NCBI RefSeq assembly: GCF_026241225.1
Contig: NZ_JAPFQP010000004.1
Coordinates: forward strand, 434,001-498,000
Source: Lentiprolixibacter aurantiacus
GTDB taxonomy: Bacteria > Bacteroidota > Bacteroidia > Flavobacteriales > Flavobacteriaceae
Reading direction: 5' to 3'
Length of the DNA: 64,000 nt
In this document: positions 9,935-17,600 of the stretch, piece by piece
Numbering within the stretch: position 1 is the stretch's first letter
How the letters are laid out: each line of letters begins with the position of its first letter
Position numbers and translations under genes: made by a program
Notes under the pieces: model-generated
Database searches by the model: none
Told to the model about the DNA's origin: nothing
Seen by the model: only the letters and a program-made list of their open reading frames with translations

Positions 9935-10759
9935 ATGGAATTAGCGCGTATTCCCAACCTAAAGTTTGCAGAAGGATCTAATTTTTTCCTGTTATCCGGC
10001 CCATGTGCCATTGAAGGAGAAGACATGGCCCTTCGTATTGCCGAACGTATCGTTGCGGTAACAGATAAATTAAAGATCCCCTATGTGTTCAAAGGGAGTT
10101 TCAAAAAAGCCAACCGCAGTCGCGTGGATTCCTTTACCGGAATTGGCGATGAGAAGGCGTTGAAGATACTCAGAAAAGTTTCAGAGACGTTTTCAGTACC
10201 TACTGTAACCGATATCCATGAAGCTTCAGATGCCGAGCTGGCTGCCGAATATGTAGATGTACTGCAGATCCCGGCATTCCTGGTAAGGCAAACAGACCTG
10301 GTAGTTGCCGCCGCCCAGACAGGTAAAACCGTAAACTTAAAAAAGGGACAATTCATGAGCCCTGAGAGCATGCAGCACGCGGTTAGAAAAGTAACGGACT
10401 CCGGCAACGAACAAGTAATGATCACCGACCGGGGTACCATGTTTGGGTATCAGGATATGATCGTTGATTTTCGGGGTGTACCGACCATGAAGCAATATGC
10501 GCCCGTTGTCCTGGATGTTACCCATTCCCTGCAGCAACCTAACCAGGCTTCAGGAGTTACGGGTGGCCGACCTGCCTTAATAGCCACCATGGCACGGGCA
10601 GGAATTGCCACAGGGGTGGACGGACTGTTCATGGAAACACATTTTGATCCGGCGAATGCCAAAAGCGATGGGGCCAACATGTTGCATCTGGACCTGCTGG
10701 AGCCCTTACTTGCCGATCTGGTTAAACTGCGGAAAACCATCAACGAGATAGACAGTTAG
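9935..10759 (+). CDS. kdsA: 3-deoxy-8-phosphooctulonate (KDO-8-P) synthase
   Basis: 274 residues from the ATG at 9935; a longer frame from 9893 exists but MELARIPNLKF is the family N-terminus and the promoter lies inside the extension. Motifs: LSGPCAIEGED, FKGSFKKANRS, DVLQIPAFLVRQTDL, KGQFMSPE and VTHSLQQPN, all of the KdsA active site. It condenses phosphoenolpyruvate with arabinose-5-phosphate to KDO-8-phosphate for the lipopolysaccharide core, in the cytoplasm. It stands alone, divergent from typA. Confidence 0.95.
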   Translation: MELARIPNLKFAEGSNFFLLSGPCAIEGEDMALRIAERIVAVTDKLKIPYVFKGSFKKANRSRVDSFTGIGDEKALKILRKVSETFSVPTVTDIHEASDAELAAEYVDVLQIPAFLVRQTDLVVAAAQTGKTVNLKKGQFMSPESMQHAVRKVTDSGNEQVMITDRGTMFGYQDMIVDFRGVPTMKQYAPVVLDVTHSLQQPNQASGVTGGRPALIATMARAGIATGVDGLFMETHFDPANAKSDGANMLHLDLLEPLLADLVKLRKTINEIDS

Positions 10760-10774
10760 TCCTTTCTATTATTC

Positions 10775-11134
10775 TTATTTGCGGAAACCTTTGTCCCTAA
10801 CAGAATAGGCATCCTGGAGTACCTCAACAAGGATTTTTTCATCAATCTCTTCAAGAGAAGTGTACCTGAGGGAGCGCATTACCTTCCTCCCTTTCGTAAT
10901 CATATGTTCCAGATGCACATTGAGGTGGGCCGATGAAGCCAAACCCAGGTCAACGTAATCCCGGGATTGATTCAGGTAACAAAAAGGCTTTCCCTGCCAA
11001 TAGTAGAAAGGGATTCGGTACTTGTATTTGAGTTCCAGTCCGGGCACCGTGTTTTCTATCACTACCTGCAGGTGAAGCAGAATGGCCCGAAATGGTTCAG
11101 GTTTTTCCAGAATATAGGATTCGGCTGGATTCAT
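10775..11134 (-). CDS. DUF1801 (YdhG-like) domain protein
   Basis: 119 residues with the DUF1801 pattern: LQVVIENTVPGLELKYKYR near the N-terminus, then FYYWQGKPFCYLN and a C-terminal ...SLRYTSLEEIDEKILVEVLQDAY. This family is small, soluble and without a proven function. It stands convergent to kdsA (15 bp between stops) and upstream of nothing obviously related. Confidence 0.75.
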   Translation of the reverse strand: MNPAESYILEKPEPFRAILLHLQVVIENTVPGLELKYKYRIPFYYWQGKPFCYLNQSRDYVDLGLASSAHLNVHLEHMITKGRKVMRSLRYTSLEEIDEKILVEVLQDAYSVRDKGFRK

Positions 11135-11217
11135 TTTTAAATGGAATAAAGTTTGGAAAAAGATAACATTTCCATTGGTTTCAGGGTTGAAAACGGAAAT
11201 TATGATGCCGGGTCAAT

Positions 11218-11484
11218 TTACTGGAAGCTTAATGTGCCTAACTCCCTTTGGAAATCCGCCATTATTTTCTGACTTAGCCGTAACGGGGTTTTATGACTGA
11301 TGTGCAATTTGCCCAAATTGAGGTCCACGTCAAAATGAAAAGATGAAAAATCGCCCTTGCACTCGTATTCCAGGTGATCCATAAGGAAACGTGTAATCTT
11401 TGGGCGCAAAAGATACTCCAGATCAATGCAAGACTTTCGCAGGGAATCGTCTATTTCTTTTTCAGAAATCCAGTTAAATTTCAT
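11218..11484 (-). CDS. small hypothetical protein
   Basis: 88 residues, soluble, no signal peptide. It begins MKFNWISEKEIDDSLRKSC and ends GTLSFQ. I recognise no family. Codon use and amino-acid composition look like those of neighbouring real genes, and no better frame overlaps it. About 180 bp upstream of it is empty apart from a likely promoter region for the next gene. Confidence 0.55.
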   Translation of the reverse strand: MKFNWISEKEIDDSLRKSCIDLEYLLRPKITRFLMDHLEYECKGDFSSFHFDVDLNLGKLHISHKTPLRLSQKIMADFQRELGTLSFQ

Positions 11485-11666
11485 TGTGGCAATGGTTGCA
11501 ACAGCTTTCCAATATAATGATTTTATGTAGTTTGATGGAAGTATAAAAAGGATTATCCGACAAAGGGAAACTATTGCCGTATTTATTGATAACCATTTGA
11601 TAAAATCTGCCAGGGCCGGGTTATTACCAGGTTACCTATATTTATTTAAGATTTAAACAAAGTACC

Positions 11667-12782
11667 ATGTCAAGATTCCTTCTTTTCCTCCTGCTCATGC
11701 TTGTTTTTCTGGAAAGCTATGCACAGTCGCACAGTCACCAGGGCATGCGCGCTCTGCACTATCCTAATATTGAAGGGTATGTCACCCTGAAAACAGATTT
11801 GCACCAGCACAGTGTTTTTTCCGACGGGGAAGTATGGCCCAGTATCAGGGTAATGGAGGCGCTCAGGGAGAACCTGGATGTGATATCGCTTACCGAACAT
11901 CTGGAATATCAGCCACATAAGGCAGATATACCACACCCTGACCGGAATCGTTCCTATGAACTTGCCCTAGACGAGGCAAAAGAACATGGGTTGCTAATCA
12001 TAAATGGCTCGGAAATAACCAGGAGTGAACCCATAGGCCACAGCAATGCGGTCTTTATCCAGGACGCCAACAAACTGCTGAATGATAAAGCTGAAGCCAC
12101 ATTCAGGGAAGCCAATGAGCAGGGCGCTTTTGTCTTCTGGAACCACCCTGCCTGGTACGACCAAAGTCCAAGTGGGAATCCCATTTTAAGTGATTTTCAA
12201 AAGGAACGCATTGAGAAAGGGGAACTGCACGGAATAGAGGTGATCAACACCTTTGATTATGCCGAGGAATCCCTTGCCCTGGCCCTCAAGCATAATCTGA
12301 CCATTATGGGAACCAGTGACATCCATGGACTGATCGACTGGGATTATCTGGAAAAAGGAAATCACAGGCCCATTACCCTGGTATTTGCTAAAGAGAAGAC
12401 CCTGGAGAGCACCAGAGAGGCATTGTTTGCCGGGCGTACGGTAGCCGTTTACAATAGTTTGATGGTGGGGCGGGAAGTATACCTCAAACCACTCTTAAAA
12501 GCATGTGTAGAAATTAAAAGTGCCCACTATATTGAGGACACCCAAATTGCACGGGTAGTTTTGGAAAATAATTCGAGTAGTGATCTGACGTTCGAAAACC
12601 AGATGCCCTATAATTTCTATTCCACTCCACCTGTGTTTACCCTCAGGGCAGGTGAAAGCAAAACCCTCAACATCAAAACACTTGAAGAGCTGGATAAGCT
12701 AACCCTTTCCCTGAAGGCCCTTGGTGCATACACGGCGCCAAGGACCCAGCCGGTAATTGACTGGGAGATTACCTTAAGATAG
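11667..12782 (+). CDS. secreted PHP-domain phosphoesterase (Sb-PDE-like)
   Basis: 371 residues with a signal peptide (LLFLLLMLVFLESYAQ). PHP metal-binding motifs in order: DLHQHSVFSDG (about 46-56), LTEHLEY, NGSEIT, WNHPAW and GTSDIHG. The family includes the Sb-PDE-type phosphodiesterases and histidinol-phosphatase-like enzymes, which use a trinuclear metal centre to hydrolyse phosphoesters. Export suggests scavenging phosphate from organophosphates. The C-terminal 110 residues form a beta-rich domain (VLENNSSSDLTFEN) of unknown role. Substrate not determinable. Confidence 0.8.
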   Translation: MSRFLLFLLLMLVFLESYAQSHSHQGMRALHYPNIEGYVTLKTDLHQHSVFSDGEVWPSIRVMEALRENLDVISLTEHLEYQPHKADIPHPDRNRSYELALDEAKEHGLLIINGSEITRSEPIGHSNAVFIQDANKLLNDKAEATFREANEQGAFVFWNHPAWYDQSPSGNPILSDFQKERIEKGELHGIEVINTFDYAEESLALALKHNLTIMGTSDIHGLIDWDYLEKGNHRPITLVFAKEKTLESTREALFAGRTVAVYNSLMVGREVYLKPLLKACVEIKSAHYIEDTQIARVVLENNSSSDLTFENQMPYNFYSTPPVFTLRAGESKTLNIKTLEELDKLTLSLKALGAYTAPRTQPVIDWEITLR

Positions 12783-12784
12783 GT

Positions 12785-13990
12785 TTACTTTTTATCATCT
12801 ACATAATCCTGCAGGTAGGCATAACGGGGAGTGAGTTTACCATTCTGCGTCATTCGGGCACGTTCGAGTATCCCATCCCTATCCCCGTTGAAGAATGCGG
12901 GGATCACATGTTCCACAAAGGTGTCTCCAAAGCCTTCGCTTGCATCCCTAGGCAATTCAGCAGGCAGGTTGTCCACGGCCATAACGGCAACGGCATTGGG
13001 ATCTTTGAAATCAATCTCCTCTCCCGTATTCCTGTCAAACCCATAAATGGGATCGGCAATGGTTGAAGCCCTTATGGTTGTAGCAACCGGACCGTCAATA
13101 TCGCAACTGATATCGGCCACTGTTTCAATTCGGAATTCAGGATTTCGGACATCTTCTCTGGTGTACAAATAAGGCGCTCCATCACCATAAAAATGTCCGG
13201 CGATGTAAAGGTTGGTCACTTTGGCAAAGCGAAAGAAATCGGATACGTAGTCCTCGGGATGATTGAAAAAATCTTTTATGGGCAGTTCTTGTCCGTCTTT
13301 GCGTTTATTGTAATCCAGTACATCAATCTGGCAGAATACCGGTTCTTTGAACTGCTCTTCAAGGTACTGTTTAACGTTTACTTCCCTTAACCCCATACCG
13401 ACCAGCATTTCCCTGGCACCGTTGCCCACGCGTCCCTTACCTGTAAGCAGCACCTTGATTGGGGGAAGTTCTAAACGCTGGAGTTCCGAGATCAGTGCAT
13501 GCTGGTCCTTCAAGGTATGGGCAAATGGCAATTCATAAATGCCGGTTTTCAGGCCATAAGCACGGAAACCATTGTAGGCACCCACGATTCCCGCATAGCG
13601 CCCAAAAGCGACAAGACGAACACCCTTGGCGTTGGCAATTACTTCATGGTCATAGAGTTCAATGTTCTTCTCGAGGATTGACCTTAACAAATCCCGGTTA
13701 TAGGGTTGCTTTTTAATGGTGTGGGAGAAAAAAAAGTACTTTTTATCCGGTATCAGAGCTTCAATGGGCACTTCCTTTACCCCGAGCAGTACATCACACT
13801 CCGCAACGCTGGATGCAACCGTGATACCGGCATCTTTATAATCCTGGTCGCTAAATGCCCGGATTGGGGAAGATTCCACAGTAATATGTGCCTTCGGGAA
13901 AGCCGACAGGACTTTTTGGCAGGCTCCGGGAGACAGCACTACGCGCTGGTCAGGAGGGTTTTTCCGTTCTCTGATGATTCCGAAATGCAT
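12785..13990 (-). CDS. saccharopine/alanine dehydrogenase-like NAD(P) oxidoreductase
   Basis: About 401 residues from MHFGIIRERKNPPDQRVVLSP, the typical N-terminus of the alanine dehydrogenase/PNT and lysine-ketoglutarate-reductase family; the frame extends 19 codons further upstream but that extension has no family resemblance. A Rossmann motif VLLTGKGRVGNGA lies near 190-202, and ADISCDIDGPVATTIRAS near 290 is a saccharopine-dehydrogenase-type signature. It probably interconverts an amino or imino acid with NAD(P)H; whether the true substrate is saccharopine, alanine or another is open. Convergent with the PHP gene, 2 bp between stops. Confidence 0.75.
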   Translation of the reverse strand: MHFGIIRERKNPPDQRVVLSPGACQKVLSAFPKAHITVESSPIRAFSDQDYKDAGITVASSVAECDVLLGVKEVPIEALIPDKKYFFFSHTIKKQPYNRDLLRSILEKNIELYDHEVIANAKGVRLVAFGRYAGIVGAYNGFRAYGLKTGIYELPFAHTLKDQHALISELQRLELPPIKVLLTGKGRVGNGAREMLVGMGLREVNVKQYLEEQFKEPVFCQIDVLDYNKRKDGQELPIKDFFNHPEDYVSDFFRFAKVTNLYIAGHFYGDGAPYLYTREDVRNPEFRIETVADISCDIDGPVATTIRASTIADPIYGFDRNTGEEIDFKDPNAVAVMAVDNLPAELPRDASEGFGDTFVEHVIPAFFNGDRDGILERARMTQNGKLTPRYAYLQDYVDDKK

Positions 13991-14086
13991 AAAAGGGATT
14001 TGGTATAAAATTTGCTCGAAATTACGTGGATTTCGAAGGACAGGCAAATTCCTCCTTCACTAAAGTTACATAGGATAGATTTTTCC

Positions 14087-14094
14087 TAACTTCG
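14087..14094 (+). promoter_or_regulatory. likely -7 element of the tmRNA promoter
   Basis: TAACTTCG differs from TAnnTTTG at one base and is followed by CAATCC, as before many flavobacterial stable-RNA genes. Transcription would start near 14101, 30 nt before the mature tmRNA 5' end. Confidence 0.4.
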
Positions 14095-14130
14095 CAATCC
14101 TTTTTGTGAATTGACGTTCTTTAACAATAT

Positions 14131-14526
14131 GGGGCCGACTGGTTTTGACAGCGAGACCAATGGCTATGTAAGCATGCCGAGCGCTGGGATACAGCTCGTA
14201 AATCTCATGTTTCACACTTTTAAATGGCGAATCTAATTACGCTCTTGCCGCTTAATCTGAATTATAGTAGGATTTAGCCTCGTCTCTGCAAGGCAGAGAA
14301 GCGAGATGTCCCTGGATAGCCCTTGTTGACGGCGATCTTTTTAGGGGCACCAGAAAAGTCAACACCGCCTGCTTTGCGCTTCGATAAGCAGGTTGACCTT
14401 AAGAAGCTAAGTGTGTAATAGGCGGTTTTTGGTCAGTTACACATCGAAAACCGAACAGAAACTAAGCATGTAGAAAGCATGGTAATTGCTTGTTTGGACG
14501 AGGGTTCGAATCCCTCCGGCTCCACC
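14131..14526 (+). ncRNA. ssrA: transfer-messenger RNA
   Basis: The 5' end GGGGCCGACTGGTTTTGACA and the 3' end GGGTTCGAATCCCTCCGGCT followed by CCACC form the tRNA-like domain: GGGGCCG pairs with CGGCTCC over 7 bp, and the T-arm carries GTTCGAATC. The tag frame is at 14226-14255 (GGC resume codon, then GAA TCT AAT TAC GCT CTT GCC GCT TAA), giving GESNYALAA. tmRNA frees stalled ribosomes and tags the nascent chain for proteolysis. The genome reads CCT rather than CCA at the end, so the final A is probably added enzymatically. Confidence 0.95.
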
Positions 14527-14530
14527 TACG

Positions 14531-14567
14531 CCCTCCGAAGCTTGAGCTCAGCGAAAGCGAAGGAGGG
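14531..14567 (+). repeat. hairpin repeat, copy A (also a likely tmRNA terminator)
   Basis: First of three copies of an imperfect palindrome. The outer stem CCCTCC/GGAGGG and inner stem GCTT/AAGC enclose a symmetrical internal loop GAA/GAA (tandem G-A mismatches), with a loop of about 11 nt. It begins 4 nt after the tmRNA and is followed by CTTTATTTTTTATT, so it can act as an intrinsic terminator. Copies B (14591-14628) and C (16692-16728) share GAAGCTTGAGC and GAAAGCGAAGGAGG. Confidence 0.8.
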
Positions 14568-14590
14568 CTTTATTTTTTATTACCTCCCTG

Positions 14591-14628
14591 TCCTCCGAAG
14601 CTTGAGCAAAAGCGAAAGCGAAGGAGGG
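14591..14628 (+). repeat. hairpin repeat, copy B
   Basis: Same element as copy A: TCCTCC-GAA-GCTT ... AAGC-GAA-GGAGGG. It lies 57 nt before the GIY-YIG gene. One loop base more than copy A; the outermost pair is T-G here, C-G in copy A and T-A in copy C. Confidence 0.8.
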
Positions 14629-14684
14629 CTAACGCTTGATCTTTTCATTTCTCACATGCATCTTTCCAAACAAATAGATTTTTG

Positions 14685-14930
14685 ATGATTTTACCCTACG
14701 CAGTCTATATTTTAGAATGCAAGAATGGTCAATACTACACCGGGTTTTCCAGAAATCTAGGTAATAGATTAAGAGCACATAGACGTGGAGAGGTATCTTT
14801 CACCCGGGACAAACTCCCTGTAAAACTCATTCATGTAGTCTTTTTTAAGGAGGTTATAAAGGCCTATGACTATGAACGTTATTTGAAGTCTGGATCAGGT
14901 ATCGCCTTTAGAAATAAGCGCTTGATCTAA
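14685..14930 (+). CDS. small GIY-YIG nuclease-domain protein
   Basis: 81 residues from ATG 14685 (a TTG codon directly before it could also start). The GIY-YIG core appears as YAVYILECKNGQYYTGFS with the conserved Arg in NLGNRLRAH, and a C-terminal Glu in YDYERYLKSGSG. Stand-alone GIY-YIG proteins of this size (URI/UPF0213 type) are common in Bacteroidota; they cut DNA by a metal-dependent mechanism, but their role is mostly unknown. The gene sits between copies B and C of the hairpin repeat and just downstream of tmRNA, a place typical of mobile or selfish elements. Confidence 0.8.
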   Translation: MILPYAVYILECKNGQYYTGFSRNLGNRLRAHRRGEVSFTRDKLPVKLIHVVFFKEVIKAYDYERYLKSGSGIAFRNKRLI

Positions 14931-15154
14931 ACCAGCTGAAAAGAGCTCAGGCAGTTGTATTTGCAGGACGGGAACCCAAGGGATCACCGGAGGTAATCCC
15001 ATCCATAGATCCAGGCCTTGAATAATCACGGTTCTTAATTAAAAATCTGCCAGAAATTCCCTAATTTTCAGTTACTTTTTGGGTAAGCAAAAGTTTGTTT
15101 TATTTACAAGATCTCACTATGCTGTTTAGCCGGACCTGAAAGTATATCATCCGC

Positions 15155-16654
15155 ATGGAAAAAACACAAGGCACCAAAAAAAAATCCACCCTGGAAAGCT
15201 ATTTCAGGCAGTTCCGGGAGAACATCATTGGAATAAACCAGACCTTCCAAACTCCTTATGGAGAAAAGAAAATCCTTTACGCAGACTGGATAGCGAGCGG
15301 CCGGCTCTACCGGCCCATAGAGGAAAAACTGTTGACCGACTTCGGTCCCTTTGTGGCCAACACCCATACGGAGACCACCATTACCGGCACCACCATGACC
15401 CGGGCCTATGCCGAGGCAAGGCGTATCATCAAGGACCACGCCAATGCAAGTGGAGAAGATGTGCTGATCACAACAGGGTCTGGTATGACGGGTGTAATAA
15501 ACAAGTTCCAGCGCATATTGGGCCTGAAAGTACTTGAGAACCTGAAACCCCATACTAAGATCCCTGATCTGAAAAGACCTGTGGTTTTTCTTACCCATAT
15601 GGAACATCATTCCAACCAGACCACATGGCTGGAGACTATTGCACGTGTTGTGGTGGTACCTCCCGGTGAAGACGGGCTCATCTGCCTGGATGAGTTTGAA
15701 AAATGTATTCGGGATCACCAGGAAGCCCCGATCAAGATTGCTGCGGTGACAGCCGCCTCCAACGTTACCGGGATTCGCACCCCCTACCACGAAATCGCCC
15801 GACTGATACACCGGTATAACGGTCTCTGTTTTGTAGATTTCGCCTGTTCAGCACCCTACGTGGATATCGACATGCACCCGGAAGATAATGAAGCCCGACT
15901 GGATGCTATCTATTTTTCACCGCATAAATTCCTGGGTGGCCCCGGATCCAGTGGCGTATTGCTTTTTCACAACAACCTCTACCACAATCAGGTCCCGGAC
16001 AACCCGGGAGGAGGTACAGTTAGCTGGACAAATCCCTGGGGGAATCATAAATATATTGACGACATAGAAACCCGCGAAGACGGGGGTACACCCGCCTTCC
16101 TGCAAACCATAAGGGTAGCCCTGGCCATAAAACTGAAGGAAGAAATGGGAGTAAGGCAGATACTGGAACGGGAACATGAGCTCATCAATCGGGTTTTTGA
16201 TCGCCTCGGTGAACAACAGGGGATTAACATACTGGCGCCCCAGCACAGGGACCGCCTAGGTTGTTTTTCCTTCTATATTGACGATCTTCACTTCAATCTG
16301 GCAGTCAAACTACTCAACGACCGCTATGGGATACAGACACGCGGTGGTTGCTCCTGCGCGGGCACCTATGGCCACTACCTGCTGCATGTGGACGAGGAAA
16401 TGTCCCGCAACATCACCTGTGAGATAGACGAGGGAGACCTATCGCATAAGCCTGGATGGATACGTATGTCTATACATCCTACCAATACCTGGGAAGAAAT
16501 CGAATTCATCTGTGACTCCATTATGGAGGTCGCTGAAAACCATAAGGTCTGGGCAAAAGACTATCGCTATGACCCGAAATCCAACGAATTCATCCACAGG
16601 TCTCAAGCCATCGAAGAAGGAGGCGAAATTCGTTCTTTGTTTACCCTAAGCTGA
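15155..16654 (+). CDS. class V aminotransferase (PLP-dependent, cysteine-desulfurase-like)
   Basis: 499 residues. The PLP lysine is in FSPHKFLGGPGSSG (about residue 255), preceded by the Asp of CFVDFACSAPY and the phosphate-binding TTGSGMTG. HMEHHSN is the stacking-His region. A cysteine-bearing loop GGCSCAGTYGHYLL occurs near 400, recalling the mobile catalytic-Cys loop of cysteine desulfurases, but the 499-residue length and overall pattern are unlike SufS/IscS (about 400). It probably removes or transfers an amino or sulfur group; substrate unknown. It ends 37 bp before hairpin copy C. Confidence 0.8.
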   Translation: MEKTQGTKKKSTLESYFRQFRENIIGINQTFQTPYGEKKILYADWIASGRLYRPIEEKLLTDFGPFVANTHTETTITGTTMTRAYAEARRIIKDHANASGEDVLITTGSGMTGVINKFQRILGLKVLENLKPHTKIPDLKRPVVFLTHMEHHSNQTTWLETIARVVVVPPGEDGLICLDEFEKCIRDHQEAPIKIAAVTAASNVTGIRTPYHEIARLIHRYNGLCFVDFACSAPYVDIDMHPEDNEARLDAIYFSPHKFLGGPGSSGVLLFHNNLYHNQVPDNPGGGTVSWTNPWGNHKYIDDIETREDGGTPAFLQTIRVALAIKLKEEMGVRQILEREHELINRVFDRLGEQQGINILAPQHRDRLGCFSFYIDDLHFNLAVKLLNDRYGIQTRGGCSCAGTYGHYLLHVDEEMSRNITCEIDEGDLSHKPGWIRMSIHPTNTWEEIEFICDSIMEVAENHKVWAKDYRYDPKSNEFIHRSQAIEEGGEIRSLFTLS

Positions 16655-16691
16655 AATTGGCAGGGTAGGGTTTAGTCCTTCCAATTTTCAC

Positions 16692-16728
16692 TCCTCCGAA
16701 GCTTGAGCCCAACGAAAGCGAAGGAGGA
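16692..16728 (+). repeat. hairpin repeat, copy C
   Basis: TCCTCC-GAA-GCTT ... AAGC-GAA-GGAGGA. The outer pair T-A replaces the C-G of copy A, a compensatory change that supports selection for pairing. It lies between two same-strand genes and is not followed by a T-run, so it is not an obvious terminator. Confidence 0.8.
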
Positions 16729-16827
16729 CATAATTACCAAATGATTATTTAATAATAGGACCACAAATAGTATCTTTTTTTTTACCTTGTTTACCAACAA
16801 CCTTACCGCTGAAATTGTTTCCATTAT

Positions 16828-17598
16828 ATGTTCAGGAAGTTATTTCCCCTCATATTACTTTTCTTATTTGCCGCTGGACAGGAAGCGCGCTCCCAATCGG
16901 ATACAACGAACCTGGCGCAGCTCAGGACACAGTCTGGTGTGGACCCTACCCGGGTAGTGACCAAACTGGTGTATTCAGTCTGGTATTACGATCGAGCAGA
17001 CGATCGATCCCAAATTAACAATAGGATCAATTTTACTTTAGGCGTGAATCGCTGGAGTTTTTCCCTGAAACCGGAACTCATAACACGAAATGATCTATCT
17101 GCAGGCAATGCGTTTCAGACCAAAGCCGGTGATTTGCGTTTTTCTGTTCTCAACGCCTTCTTTGTTAAAGGCAAACACGCCCTGGCAGGAGCCGCGGAGT
17201 TCACCCTTCCCACTGGGTCGGAGGGATTTGGAAACCAGTATTTTTCAGTCAATCCTTCTCTGACTTATGCCTACACGCTTGATCCCAGTCTTTTTCTTGC
17301 TTTTCAGCCGCAGTATACCTTTGATCTTAGCAAGGCTGGCTTTGTTCCGGACCTCAATGTCCTAACCATCAGAACTTTTATTGCTAAGTTCCTGCAAAGC
17401 GGCTGGTTCTTTGTTTTTGAACCGCGTATTGTCAACGATTTTGAAAATAATCAATTCGACTTTATTGTAGCGCCCATCATAGGCAAATCCCTTGGTGGCG
17501 GATTTAACCTGACCTCTGTTCTGGAGGTTCCAACCAAAAAAGAAACCCTGGATAACAGAGGGCTCTTAGTTCAATTCGGTATCACTAAAAACTTTTAA
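16828..17598 (+). CDS. outer-membrane beta-barrel transporter-like protein
   Basis: 256 residues with a signal peptide (LLFLFAAGQEARSQS), then amphipathic strands and a C-terminal aromatic residue (GITKNF). The pattern fits the 12-strand barrels annotated as 'transporter' (phenol MetA-pathway/OMPP1-like) in flavobacteria; none of its ligands can be read. It is 2 bp upstream of the serine hydrolase, which in turn is 8 bp from a DUF481 barrel, so the three genes form one operon. A TATCTTTT at 16771-16778 may be the promoter. Confidence 0.7.
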   Translation: MFRKLFPLILLFLFAAGQEARSQSDTTNLAQLRTQSGVDPTRVVTKLVYSVWYYDRADDRSQINNRINFTLGVNRWSFSLKPELITRNDLSAGNAFQTKAGDLRFSVLNAFFVKGKHALAGAAEFTLPTGSEGFGNQYFSVNPSLTYAYTLDPSLFLAFQPQYTFDLSKAGFVPDLNVLTIRTFIAKFLQSGWFFVFEPRIVNDFENNQFDFIVAPIIGKSLGGGFNLTSVLEVPTKKETLDNRGLLVQFGITKNF

Positions 17599-17600
17599 TT

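Noticed and set aside
14479-14685. A 68-residue plus-strand frame at the end of tmRNA
   Set aside because: It begins inside tmRNA and runs through both hairpin copies; its sequence is only the translation of those RNA and repeat segments.
16661-16675. GGCAGGGTAGGG after the aminotransferase as a third ECF-type promoter
   Set aside because: Only the GGGTAGG part resembles the decamer; no TTGTTATAAG-like element follows at 11 nt, and it lies in the 3' flank of a gene.
14531-16728. The three hairpin copies as a CRISPR array
   Set aside because: Only three copies, spaced 23 nt and about 2 kb apart, with no spacers of constant length and no cas genes in the window.
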